A program made the position numbers and the translations under genes. Source: a bacterium (GTDB taxonomy: Bacteria > Myxococcota_A > Bradymonadia > Bradymonadales > Bradymonadaceae). From it: a DNA stretch of 64,000 nt. The DNA is taken from NCBI GenBank assembly GCA_030427705.1, contig JAUIBR010000001.1:1-64000 (forward strand), written 5' to 3'. Below, piece after piece: positions 33,564 through 43,819 of the stretch; within the stretch, counting starts at the first letter, position 1; each line of letters starts with the position of its first letter. The notes under the pieces are model-generated. The model saw nothing but the letters and a program-made list of their open reading frames with translations. It searched no databases and was not told where the DNA came from.

Positions 33564-36500
33564 CTATTGGACATCGACGCTCAACGTGTACTCATAGAGC
33601 GTCGTCGAGCCAGACAGTGTGCGGTCCATGATGAGGAAGATGGTCTCATCGACGGTCGCCGTGTAAGTGATGGAGCCGTTCTGACCGATCGTTGAGTTCG
33701 CCAAGCACGTGCTGCCCATCGTGCAGTCTGTCGCCGCCCAAAGGAAGCCATACGAAGATGTGCTTGTAAACGAAGCCGTCAAAGTCTGCCCAGCCAACAA
33801 ATCCACGGTGTACATATGGTCCGTGCCGACCTGCGTGCTTGTAAAGTCGCACGCTCCAAGCATACCGGTCCCAACGTCTGAATCATTGGTTCCGGAATAG
33901 AACTGTGTATCTTGCTCACCATCGGCGAGTGGAATTGGGGCAATGCAAGAGTCACCGAGGCAGCCACCGTTGGCGCACCCACCAGAGCACTCAGTCGCCG
34001 GGGTAAAGCGGTCGCCGGTCACATTGCAGCTGGCAGTCCAGTTGCCAATGCATGCCAACTCTCCTGATGTGCACGTGGTGCCTCCCAGGATGTCGACCAC
34101 CCAATCTCCGTCGGTGGCTTGTGCCGAATCAACGACCAAGTACACAGTCTCAGCCGCTGTCGCCGTATAGACGAAAGCTTCGGAATTCGTCGATGAGGTA
34201 TCGTCTACTGCAACACAATTCATTGTGTTCAAATCGTCCGATATCCCTGCGCAATTCTGCGCCAGATAGACCAGCGGGTTGTTTCCTGATGGTGCCGTAA
34301 CCAAAACATCCAACGTCTCGTTAGCTGCCAAATCGACCCTAAACACAGCATCATTACCAGGTGTGCTTCCCGCGCAAACACTGGAGATGAACGTGAAATC
34401 GTTCGTCAAATTGTCCATATTGATGGGGAAGACGCCGCCACCGGTTCCGTCGATAGCTTGCCCACACCAATCACCCGTTGGATTTGCACACTCACCAGCG
34501 TTGCAACCACCGTCACAAGCATCTTCTCGCAATAGCGTTCCACCATTGTCACAATACGAAACGGTATTGGCGTCTACGCAGGTTGACGCCCCCGTTGTAC
34601 ATGTGCCGCCAGGCTGAAGGGCGACATCGAGGACGATTTCGCCTTGAGTGCCCTCTTCGATTGCATCCGCAAAAATGAAGTAGGTGCCTGTAGCGGGCGC
34701 GAAGAATGACAACGTCTCGGTGCCCATCTCATTAGAGCCTAAAATGCAGTTATCTGCTGCTGCCGCAGCATCGGTACAATCTGTCGAAACCCACAACACC
34801 GCATCAACTCCGCTAACGAGTTCAAGCTGGATGAAATCACCAGCTGTCGCATTGACACTGAAGACTGCCTCGGGTCCAGGGGCACCCGAAGTGCAAGCCA
34901 TCCCCGATCCGGCTGTCGGGGAATAGTCATCGGTCAGCAAGCCAAGCTTCGTTGAGAATTGGCCGCCGGCGGTCACATCTACGGCTCCGCCGCAAACATT
35001 GTTTGGTGCGGGAGGTCCGACATAAACATCAACATCCCATGTTCCGTCATCCGTACCGGTTCCGGTGGAATCGATGACAGCATAGATCGTATCCGCCACA
35101 GTCGCGTCGTAACGAATCACTTCAGTCACACCGGATTCGTTCGATGAAACAAGGCAATCCGCTCCGATGAAGCCCAGTGAGCCACAGCTATCGGTCATGT
35201 ACAACGCCGGGTTCTCGCCGGATGGAGCCGTCACTTCGACAAGGAAGATGTCTCCTGCATCAAGGTCAGCCTTCAGCACAGCGTCATTTCCGGGCGATGA
35301 GCCCGTGCATACTCCGCTGGCAAAGGTGTAGTCGTTTTCCAGCAGGTCCATGTTGATCTGGAACATTCCTCCAGCGGTCACATCCAATGCCTGCCCGCAC
35401 CACTCGCCGGTAGGAGAGCCGCACTCACCATTGGCACATCCACCCGTGCAGGAATCTTCCACCAGAATCGTACCGCCATCGTCGCAGTAGGAAACCGTGG
35501 TGCCATCGACACAACTAGAGGTATCTGCAACGCACGTCCCAGCCTGTTGAACTTGAAAATTCACATTGGCCAGTACGCCAGACGATGTCGGCGAGTAGTG
35601 GTCGGCGACTACGTAGTAAGTGCGTGATTGAGGTGCGATGAATTCGACGGTTTCAGGGTCTCCGCCGTCATCGCCGACAAGACACGCGTCAGCCATTTGA
35701 GCTGACGACGCGCACCGGTCTGAAACCCAAAGTGCCGAATCACTGGGACCTTCCATCGAAATCCGCACATAATCGCCAGCGTTTAGGTCCAAGCGATAGT
35801 GCGCGTCCGGACCATCTGCTTTGTAGCCTGTGCAACTGTCCCCAGTTCCAGCGTCTGGTGTCACTGTATCCGTGTACAAACTTGGCGGGAACGAGAACAC
35901 GCCCCCAGACGTCGCGTCCAAAGCAGTAAGACAGCTGTCGTTTGGCGTTGGGTTGCAGGCTCCTGTGGTGCAACCGAAATAGCAGTTTTGGTCGGTTTGC
36001 CAAATGCCAAGGTCTGAGCAAGTTTGCCGGGCATCACCAATACATCGTTGCTGCCCAATACCGCATTCAGCCTGTCTAATCTGGACATCTAATATGTATG
36101 GGTCGGTGTCGAAACTAGAACTTGAATCGACGATGACGTAGACCGTTTCGTTCCCCTGCGCGACGTAGCCAGCTGTCGCCGTGCTGCCGGAACTGGCGTT
36201 GTCACCACCGACGCAGTTTGCCGTAACATCTGAGCAGTCGGTAACAATGTAGACTCGAACACTATCAAACGTGTTAGATGGCGTGACACTCGCCAACAAC
36301 ACATCACCAGTATTGAGGTTGATCTGATAGGCCGCGTCATTTCCGGATGCCGTGGTGCCTGCACAGCCGCTGGATCCGGGATCATAGTCGTTCGTGAATC
36401 GGCTGAATGCGTCCGTCAAACGAGCCCCTCCGAGTAGAACCTCCGCAGTGGCGCATGTGTCTGGAAGACCTGGCGCAGGAGCACAAAACTCATCATTCGC

Positions 36501-39500
36501 GCAGCCATTGCTACAGTTGGCAATGCCAATGAGATTCAACCCAGACTCGTCACAAATTGTCTGGACACCACCTTCACAGGTCGACCTCCCTGGAGAACAA
36601 ACATAACCAGGAGTGATGTTGGTTGTGAGTGTGAACGACGACGTGACCGTCGGGGAATCTGAATCAACCACCAAAAAGTAGGTCTTCGCAAGCGGCGCCA
36701 CGAAATCCAGTTCTTTGGCATCGGTGTTTGCAATGATGCACGAATCCCTCTCATTCCCACACTCGTCGAGGATGTAAAGGCTCGACGTTGAGGTTGTCGT
36801 GTTAAGCCGAGCTTCCAGCAAATCGCCAGCTTGCATATTGATCTGGAACACTGAATCAGGGCCGTCTGGGCGGTTTGACCCATACAACACACATGTGCCG
36901 ACACCCGGATCGAGGTCGTTCTGATAATCCCCGTAGGTGGACGAGTAGATGCTACCGTCGGCCATGGGGATTGCATCCGCGCAGATGTCACCTCTTGGGT
37001 CATCACACGTCGCCCCAGTACACGTGCCATCGCATCGATAGCTATCGAAGATTCCGTACCCATTACAATATTGAAGGGTCGTTCCATCTGTGGAGCAGTA
37101 TGAGGCTGGTGGAATGCACTCGATCGGCAAAACATCAATTTCAAACCGGAATGGTTCATCCCAAGACGAAGACGTGCCATCAGCCACGACATACACTGTC
37201 TCGTTGCCTTGTGCGGTGTAGTACACTTCCGCAAGGTCATCAGAATCCGCGAGTCCATGTTCCAAACACGTCGAGGCAGCATTATTGCAGTCGCCCACTA
37301 CATAGACGATTGGATCCTCGCTGCCGAGCGATTGGACGCGTGCTCGCAATACTTCTCCTGGGGATAGGGTAACTTCGTACATTGCATCCGGACCAGGAGA
37401 TGTGCGCCCCAAACAGTCGTTACTGGTTAGGTTGATGTCGTCGATGTATTCAGAGAATGAGGTGAGAACTGAGATTCCTGAGCCGACATTGGGCGCGGTC
37501 AGGCAACCGTCCATTCCATCTTCCGGTGCGCACGCACCTCTCGAACACCCGTTGGTGCAGACCACAGTTGATGTGGTCTGGCCTGTAGAATCGCAGCGCT
37601 CCAAGATGCCGCCGGTCAGACACCTTCCCGCATTGGGCGTACAGACCGCGCCTTGTGTGACATCGACGGTCATTTCGAAGCTGGAACTGCTAAATGGCGA
37701 GGTTGAGTCGACGACCAAGAAGTAGGTTTTTGTTACCTCTGCTCGATAAAGCAACTCCACATCACCCTGTTGGAATGTGTTGGCCAAACAAGACGAGGTG
37801 TCTTCACAGCTGTCGAGCAAGTAAAGCATCGGGTAGGAGCTCGATGACTCAAGTTGGACCCGAAGCAAGTCGCCGGCGACAAGGTCGATTGCATAGATCT
37901 TTTCTTCTCCGTCTGGCTCATCGATATCGTCCCAGATACAGCTGCCATCAAATGGCACACGAGGCTGGATATCGTTGACGCCATTGGTGGGGACGGTGTC
38001 AGAGATTGAGGCAGGTGCCACAATCGGAATTGGGTCTGCACAAACATCGCCCGTGGGAGTCTCGCAAGCATCCACAACGCAGGCACCATCACACGAATAT
38101 GTCTGCGCGAAACCCAAACCATCACAATAATTCAGGGTCGTCCCATCGACACCGCAGAATGGCGGTGTGCCGATTCCGCAATTTGGGACACGTATATCAA
38201 TGTCCAGGTCGAATGTGGTGGAAGTGGATGATGACGACGTGCGGTCAACAACTAGATACACGCGCTCGCTTCCTTGGGCTGCATAGATGATGTTTGAAGA
38301 ACTCGCTTCGGGAGTATTGGTGCGGCAGGAAGACAGGTTGGAGCAATCCCCAAGCACGTACATGGTCGTATTGAAGGTCGAATTCAATTCAGCAAACAGG
38401 TACTCACCCGCGTTGAGGTCGATGGCGTAGATCGTGTCTTCGCCGATCCCCTGCTCTCCGTTGACAAAGAAGCACTCTCCAACCAGTCCAGCGCCAGTGT
38501 CGATATCGTTTGTGCCCGAAAAGTTACCAGTTACCAGCCCGGACCCAACGGGGAGGGCATCTATGCAAAGATCCCCTGCTGGGTCGTCACATGCATTGTT
38601 TGTGCAGGTGGTCGAACAGGTGAGCGATGCTGGTAATCCGACATCAGAGCAATACTGAAGCGAGCTCCCCTGACAACCGAGATTCGCACCGGGTGTGCAG
38701 GTCGGAGATTGGGTCCCATACGACAACACGAATTGACCCGTGACAGTCGAACTAGACTGCGAATCAACGATGATTCGATATGTTGAGCCATCTGCAAGGA
38801 ACTGCACGAACTCCGGTCCAACACCAGTGTTGTCTGACCCTGCGACGCACGCATCCGCGGCGCAGGTGCTGCCCGTAACCCACAGACTGGCATCGAAATC
38901 TGGGTTCAATGTTATCGAGACAATTTGTCCGGCAGGTGGTGTAACGGAATAAACGGCATCACGTCCGAAGGCACTGCGGGGAGTGCAGCTCGACGTTCCG
39001 GGGTTGTAGTCGGAGACGAACTCCTCAATCCGGCCAACAATTGTTGTGGAGGCTGTGATATCGATCGGCGTATCGCACTCATCGTTGGTGACTGGATTGC
39101 ATTGGTTGTTGGAACAACCCGCCGAACACACCAACAAGCTGGTTGCCGTGCCGGTATCGTTACAGGATTCCAGTTCACTACCAACACATTGTGCGTTTCC
39201 TGGGGTACATACAACCGGTGCGTCAACAACCGTCAATGTCGCTGAGCCGTACCCGGAGTCATCTTCAACATCGGCAATAATGTACAAATCCTCGACGACT
39301 CCAGACGTGTTCTCATAGACCAATCGCTCGTTCGAGAAAGTGCCGGCGTTCGAACCCAAGACGCATGATGTCGATGTGTTTGCACAGTCTCGAACTAGAT
39401 AGAGGGAAACATCATCGCCAGAAGCGCGTTCCAGGTTCACATCCAACACGTGGCCGGGCTGAAGTGAGGCGAAGAACGCTGCGTCCGGCCCCGCAGTGAC

Positions 39501-41480
39501 ACTACTGCCTCCAGGCACACAACCCGAGAATCCCGGGTCGTAGTCATTCTCGAAGTCGTTCCACTCGAAGATGACGGTATCACCACCCGTTACATTGACT
39601 GCTTCGCCACACAGGTCACCAGGCGTTCGAATGCATGATCCAGAGTCGTCGTCACATCCGTTTGCACACGACGTGTTTATGAACCCAGTCCCGCTTGGAT
39701 TACAGGTCTGAGACGCCGTCGGATTGATGCACATGTTATCAAAACTGGTACAGATGGTCGGCTGAGCAGTCACCTCGATGTCGTACTCACCACCCGGCGA
39801 ATTCAATGCCCCTTCCACAAGCACGTAGTAATCGCCGGCAGGCAATACCCGCTCCAAGACCACCGTACCGGTGCCGACTGGGTCAATGCAGCCCAACTCG
39901 GACTGAATCGACTCGCAGCGAGAACGGATGCTAGCGACCAAATCAGCGTTGTTTTGTGGTTGAACGTTCACCCGAACCAACGACCGCACATCGACACTGA
40001 ACGTATAGATATCTTCGCCAGTTGGATTGTCTTCAGCCGTGCAATTTGACCCGTATTCGAAACTCGCCCCTGATGACGTATTGCCGGACGATTCGGTGCC
40101 CAATGCTAGCTCAGGTGCCTGCAAGCAAGCGGAGGCCAATGAGGGCTCCATGAGGTCAACGAACAGGTTGTAGTCGATGCCTGAGATCGTCGAGTCGATA
40201 TCGGCGATTTCGATGGTGTAGATGCCGCGCGTGACGACTGAGACATCCCACTCGATTCGCACACGACCGTTTGCCGAGGTTTCCTGCCCGATCGTCGCAC
40301 CATCGATGCCTTTGAGAGTCAACTGCAGTTCACCGTTCCCCACATCGTTTTGGTCGAAAGCAAGATCGACCACCAAAAGCCCCGTGAACTCTGGTTCTGT
40401 CGTTGTGTCGAACGTGAAAACATCAGTATCTCCCTGACAAATCGAACCGTCGATGGTGTTGCTAACCATCACCTGGTCAAACACGGTTGGTGTGGTGTCG
40501 TTTGGTTCATACGCATCCGCCGAGCATGGCGTCGGCGGTGCGCATCGCCCCATATCGCAGACCCGACCGGACTGACAGTCAATGGCATTTGCGCAGCCAC
40601 CTGGGTTCTCGATGCAGGTACCTGTGCGGGTGGTCTCGTTGATGTCACATCGTTGATTGCCAGGACATCCATCAACCCCGCACTCCTCTCCTATTGGAGT
40701 GCAAGTGGTGCCTATGCACGAGAATCCATCAATACATTGTGTATTCGATGTACATGAGGGTGCGTTCTCGCACGAGGTCGTGCGCAGATCGCAGACGCCG
40801 CGCAGACATGCAATTCCCTGACTGTCGCACCGATTCAGAGTACAAGTCCCATCTTCACAAAAACTGTTTGCGAGACACTCCGTATCATCGGCACAAAGCT
40901 CAGCACTCACGCAAGATTGCGTCGCTGCGTCACAAACGCCGCGGTCGCAAGTGATTTCGGAGCAGATGAACGCTTCCGTTTCACATTCACCGCCGTAGCA
41001 TGCGTAACCTTCCAGACAGGTCTGTTCTTGATTCTCAGCAGTGCACACGATTTCGTTGACGCACTCGCCGGAGGTCCGATCGCAAACACCACGATCGCAG
41101 ACAACGCCGCTGCAAGCGTCTTCGACGCATTGACCGTCGTCACAACGATGGCCTTGAAGACATTGGTCGTCGACTGTGCACGTCGCTGGATTTACGCATG
41201 CTCCATGAATGCAGACACCAGCAGCGCAGTCTTCCGTGTCGTTGCAGGGCAGATCCGTGGCGCATTCACCTTCCTCGCATGCGAATCCGGGTAGGCATTC
41301 GTCCGTGAACTCGCAGGTATCCGGATTGATGCACTGGCCGGTTGCCGCATCACAGGATCCGACTGGGCACACGACTCCCGTGCATTGTGAATCCGATTGG
41401 TCATCCGAGCACGCTGAAGTCAAAGCGACCAACAGAGTGAGTAAGACAAGGAAATATCGGGGAATTTGGAATGGATTCAT
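33564..41480 (-). CDS. giant cysteine-rich/PPC-like repeat lipoprotein
   Basis: About 2638 residues from ATG 41480, which gives a lipoprotein signal ending TSACSDD (Cys24). Residues about 30-340 are small disulfide modules (such as TDECLPGFACEEGEC) like those at 3346-4638. From about 340 a PPC-like beta domain begins (AYEPNDTTPT, QGDTDVFTF). Then about twelve tandem units of 150-190 residues follow, each pairing a PPC-like domain (GPDAVY-x-V-x-L-x-AGD, then YVVAD-like strands) with a short cysteine module (C-x-D-G-T-x-L-x-Y-C-D-x-G). Unit starts are recognisable as GD-x-C-x-x-A. It ends in a PPC-like domain. Surface-exposed; function unknown, possibly adhesion. Confidence 0.88.
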   Translation of the reverse strand: MNPFQIPRYFLVLLTLLVALTSACSDDQSDSQCTGVVCPVGSCDAATGQCINPDTCEFTDECLPGFACEEGECATDLPCNDTEDCAAGVCIHGACVNPATCTVDDQCLQGHRCDDGQCVEDACSGVVCDRGVCDRTSGECVNEIVCTAENQEQTCLEGYACYGGECETEAFICSEITCDRGVCDAATQSCVSAELCADDTECLANSFCEDGTCTLNRCDSQGIACLRGVCDLRTTSCENAPSCTSNTQCIDGFSCIGTTCTPIGEECGVDGCPGNQRCDINETTRTGTCIENPGGCANAIDCQSGRVCDMGRCAPPTPCSADAYEPNDTTPTVFDQVMVSNTIDGSICQGDTDVFTFDTTTEPEFTGLLVVDLAFDQNDVGNGELQLTLKGIDGATIGQETSANGRVRIEWDVSVVTRGIYTIEIADIDSTISGIDYNLFVDLMEPSLASACLQAPELALGTESSGNTSSGASFEYGSNCTAEDNPTGEDIYTFSVDVRSLVRVNVQPQNNADLVASIRSRCESIQSELGCIDPVGTGTVVLERVLPAGDYYVLVEGALNSPGGEYDIEVTAQPTICTSFDNMCINPTASQTCNPSGTGFINTSCANGCDDDSGSCIRTPGDLCGEAVNVTGGDTVIFEWNDFENDYDPGFSGCVPGGSSVTAGPDAAFFASLQPGHVLDVNLERASGDDVSLYLVRDCANTSTSCVLGSNAGTFSNERLVYENTSGVVEDLYIIADVEDDSGYGSATLTVVDAPVVCTPGNAQCVGSELESCNDTGTATSLLVCSAGCSNNQCNPVTNDECDTPIDITASTTIVGRIEEFVSDYNPGTSSCTPRSAFGRDAVYSVTPPAGQIVSITLNPDFDASLWVTGSTCAADACVAGSDNTGVGPEFVQFLADGSTYRIIVDSQSSSTVTGQFVLSYGTQSPTCTPGANLGCQGSSLQYCSDVGLPASLTCSTTCTNNACDDPAGDLCIDALPVGSGLVTGNFSGTNDIDTGAGLVGECFFVNGEQGIGEDTIYAIDLNAGEYLFAELNSTFNTTMYVLGDCSNLSSCRTNTPEASSSNIIYAAQGSERVYLVVDRTSSSSTSTTFDLDIDIRVPNCGIGTPPFCGVDGTTLNYCDGLGFAQTYSCDGACVVDACETPTGDVCADPIPIVAPASISDTVPTNGVNDIQPRVPFDGSCIWDDIDEPDGEEKIYAIDLVAGDLLRVQLESSSSYPMLYLLDSCEDTSSCLANTFQQGDVELLYRAEVTKTYFLVVDSTSPFSSSSFEMTVDVTQGAVCTPNAGRCLTGGILERCDSTGQTTSTVVCTNGCSRGACAPEDGMDGCLTAPNVGSGISVLTSFSEYIDDINLTSNDCLGRTSPGPDAMYEVTLSPGEVLRARVQSLGSEDPIVYVVGDCNNAASTCLEHGLADSDDLAEVYYTAQGNETVYVVADGTSSSWDEPFRFEIDVLPIECIPPASYCSTDGTTLQYCNGYGIFDSYRCDGTCTGATCDDPRGDICADAIPMADGSIYSSTYGDYQNDLDPGVGTCVLYGSNRPDGPDSVFQINMQAGDLLEARLNTTTSTSSLYILDECGNERDSCIIANTDAKELDFVAPLAKTYFLVVDSDSPTVTSSFTLTTNITPGYVCSPGRSTCEGGVQTICDESGLNLIGIANCSNGCANDEFCAPAPGLPDTCATAEVLLGGARLTDAFSRFTNDYDPGSSGCAGTTASGNDAAYQINLNTGDVLLASVTPSNTFDSVRVYIVTDCSDVTANCVGGDNASSGSTATAGYVAQGNETVYVIVDSSSSFDTDPYILDVQIRQAECGIGQQRCIGDARQTCSDLGIWQTDQNCYFGCTTGACNPTPNDSCLTALDATSGGVFSFPPSLYTDTVTPDAGTGDSCTGYKADGPDAHYRLDLNAGDYVRISMEGPSDSALWVSDRCASSAQMADACLVGDDGGDPETVEFIAPQSRTYYVVADHYSPTSSGVLANVNFQVQQAGTCVADTSSCVDGTTVSYCDDGGTILVEDSCTGGCANGECGSPTGEWCGQALDVTAGGMFQINMDLLENDYTFASGVCTGSSPGNDAVLKADLDAGDIFLVEVTAPSGENPALYMTDSCGSLGFIGADCLVSSNESGVTEVIRYDATVADTIYAVIDSTGTGTDDGTWDVDVYVGPPAPNNVCGGAVDVTAGGQFSTKLGLLTDDYSPTAGSGMACTSGAPGPEAVFSVNATAGDFIQLELVSGVDAVLWVSTDCTDAAAAADNCILGSNEMGTETLSFFAPATGTYFIFADAIEEGTQGEIVLDVALQPGGTCTTGASTCVDANTVSYCDNGGTLLREDACDGGCNAGECANPTGDWCGQAIDGTGGGVFPINMDNLTNDFTFISSVCAGSTPGNDAVFRVDLAANETLDVLVTAPSGNNPLVYLAQNCAGISDDLNTMNCVAVDDTSSTNSEAFVYTATAAETVYLVVDSAQATDGDWVVDILGGTTCTSGELACIGNWTASCNVTGDRFTPATECSGGCANGGCLGDSCIAPIPLADGEQDTQFYSGTNDSDVGTGMLGACDFTSTQVGTDHMYTVDLLAGQTLTASFTSTSSYGFLWAATDCTMGSTCLANSTIGQNGSITYTATVDETIFLIMDRTLSGSTTLYEYTLSVDVQ

Positions 41481-41616
41481 TGGGAACGCGCCTTCAACCA
41501 AACACTAGCCACAAAAATGGGCTCTACCTGTAGTGGTTTGGAGCCCAAATTTCAACTTGTTACGGGGTGCGAAGGGCGTTTGAGTACTTGCCCGAACCGG
41601 CTTCAGAAGACGAAGC

Positions 41617-43812
41617 TCACGCTCCAAACAAGATCGTCAGATCGAGCGTGTAGTTTTGGTCGGTCGAGCTCGTGACTTTGACCCAGTGCGTTCCAGTCAC
41701 AAATGGGAAGAAGTCGATGCGCAGTTTCCCATTGTTCATCGTGCCTTCGGACACTTTACCGAACAGGTCCCAGACCTCGATCGTGAAGTCTTGGAGCATC
41801 GGTTCGGCCTCGGCTGTAAGCTCAATGATGAAACTCTCCGTGATATCGAGTACCTGGAAGCTGTACCAGTCTTCTTCGCCGGCACACACTTTAAGGCCAT
41901 TCGTCGTGCCCTGCGGCAGAATATCGGCGGTGGATTGCATGTGGTTGAAACCAACATCGATGCAACTGGGTAGTGGAATATCCACGTTGATATCAAGGGA
42001 GTATCGATTCACACCCTGCTCGGAGTAGACCGCCAGATAGTGCGTGCCTGATTCCTCGGCGATGTAGTTGATCTCTTCATTGTCATTGAGCGACCAACTG
42101 TAGTCAGAACCGAAGCCGAGCCGCCCGACGTCGTCGCGCTCTGACGGCGAGAAAAGCAGCATATCGAGATCGCCCACGCTGTGGGTGAAGGTCGCGACAG
42201 CGTCGATCTGTTCGCCGGCCTGGGCTGTAATTGCGTAGACGTCAACGTCGTCCTCTCGACAAATTTCCATCGCCGCAAACTGAGCCGAAGCGGCGGTGAC
42301 CTCGGTGGCGTCGTCGGCATCGTCATTTGGCTCAAAGCTCGCGTCTGCGCAGTTCTCTTCACCACCCAAATCGCGGGTATCGAACAGAATCTGATACGGC
42401 ACATCAATCGAATCGTTGCTTGCCGTCACGCGAATGAACTTCTTGGTCGGGGCGCCGGAATTCTGGACGTAGACGTTCGTGAACCCAGAACAATCTGAAT
42501 GCTCGATCACGGCCTGAGCCGGTGATTCGTCGGCGTTGAACACCTCCACCGTTGGTCGCGCATTGGCAGGGTAGACCAGGTAAACGAAGGTCTCCTGCTC
42601 GGTGCCTAGTGGGAACTCAAAGTAGTCTTCGTCCGCCTTGCACAGCCGGCGATAGATGAACCGTTGTTCGTCGTGCGTCTCTGCATTGTCGAATGAATTA
42701 CCAAAGCCTGCATCGTCGATGCATTCCTCGGAGTTCGGAGCGTAGAAAATGAAGCTCTCGTATAGACTGGTTGGTCCGCAGAGAATCTTTCGGGTGTCTT
42801 CGGGCGCCGCATCTTCGTTGATTGCGCAGATTTCGAAGTAGTACTCATCCGAACCCGTTTCCAGCAATGGATTCGGGATCTGTGCGGTGAACACGCCTTC
42901 TGATTCCGTCATCTCGGAGCTCTGCCATTCAACCTCAAAATCATTGAATGGGTCTGCATTCGAGTAGTTCAGGATGAGCTTGTCGTATTGGTCACCGTTC
43001 AGCGCCTCAAATCGAGCCTCTACGGTCACGTCTTCGGTGCCGCGTTGCGGGTCGATCGCGGTGTAGGAAACGCGGTCTTCGAAGAAACAATCGGATGGCT
43101 CCGGTGGGTCGACAACGTTACTCGATTCCTTCTTCAAGATGATCGTCACATCTTGCTCAACTGGGTCATTGACACCGTCATCGGCGATGAACTTCACCGA
43201 ATGCACACGCTGCTCAAGCTGCCCCGCCTGCGGTTGCCACCCGAACCGACCGCTTTTCGGACCCGTGCTTGTGAACTCCGCGCCTGCCGGTGCAAAGCCC
43301 GGTGGCATCCGAAGATTCAGACTGTCGGAGTCATCATCACGAACGGTGACGTCGAAGGCGACCGGCTTACCGGAACCAATCGTATGCAGAATACTCGCGC
43401 TATTCTCGAAACGCGGGATGCCGTTTCCGGCTTGGATTCTGACGCGTACAACCTTCTCTGAACGCGCGCCCTGCGGGTCGATCGCTGCAAACACGAGGCT
43501 TCGAGGCTCATCGGCAGGCGTCACATCGGGGGCCAATGGGTCCCAGGTGAAAATCGCCCAGTTCGACGTCGAACTCTGAAGCTCTCCGCGATCGGGGCCA
43601 TCAACAACCTCGAAGCGAACTTCACCACCTTCAGGGTCTTCTGCCGTCAGCGTGATCCGGATGACATCGTCACCGACGGTGTACGTCAGCTCCGACGGAA
43701 CATCGATTTCAAGCTCGGGGGGTTGATTCCCGTCGTTCCCGTCAGCAGAACAGCCAGCCACGAGGAGAGCTACAAAGAGCAAGCGGCGATGCACGCCGTC
43801 GAATAGAGACAT
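41617..43812 (-). CDS. Ig-like/PPC-domain lipoprotein, paralogue of the next gene
   Basis: 731 residues. The signal ends LVAGCSADGND (Cys21). Two cadherin-like/Ig-like beta domains (about 30-240, with NQPPELEIDVPSELTYTVGDD and AEDPEGGEVRFEV) precede PPC-like domains further on (SFEPNDDADDATEV, EDDVDVYAITAQAGEQ, GTHYLAVYSEQGVNRYSL). The same order occurs in the protein at 43820-46075, so the two are tandem duplicates that have diverged. The gap is 7 bases. No catalytic motif is seen; binding to a polymer or another envelope protein is a guess. Confidence 0.85.
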   Translation of the reverse strand: MSLFDGVHRRLLFVALLVAGCSADGNDGNQPPELEIDVPSELTYTVGDDVIRITLTAEDPEGGEVRFEVVDGPDRGELQSSTSNWAIFTWDPLAPDVTPADEPRSLVFAAIDPQGARSEKVVRVRIQAGNGIPRFENSASILHTIGSGKPVAFDVTVRDDDSDSLNLRMPPGFAPAGAEFTSTGPKSGRFGWQPQAGQLEQRVHSVKFIADDGVNDPVEQDVTIILKKESSNVVDPPEPSDCFFEDRVSYTAIDPQRGTEDVTVEARFEALNGDQYDKLILNYSNADPFNDFEVEWQSSEMTESEGVFTAQIPNPLLETGSDEYYFEICAINEDAAPEDTRKILCGPTSLYESFIFYAPNSEECIDDAGFGNSFDNAETHDEQRFIYRRLCKADEDYFEFPLGTEQETFVYLVYPANARPTVEVFNADESPAQAVIEHSDCSGFTNVYVQNSGAPTKKFIRVTASNDSIDVPYQILFDTRDLGGEENCADASFEPNDDADDATEVTAASAQFAAMEICREDDVDVYAITAQAGEQIDAVATFTHSVGDLDMLLFSPSERDDVGRLGFGSDYSWSLNDNEEINYIAEESGTHYLAVYSEQGVNRYSLDINVDIPLPSCIDVGFNHMQSTADILPQGTTNGLKVCAGEEDWYSFQVLDITESFIIELTAEAEPMLQDFTIEVWDLFGKVSEGTMNNGKLRIDFFPFVTGTHWVKVTSSTDQNYTLDLTILFGA

Positions 43813-43819
43813 GGTGTTC

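Noticed and set aside
33564-41501. Many open frames antisense or out of frame within the giant lipoprotein gene
   Set aside because: All lie inside one continuous 2638-codon gene with consistent domain repeats; none has its own start signals or domains.
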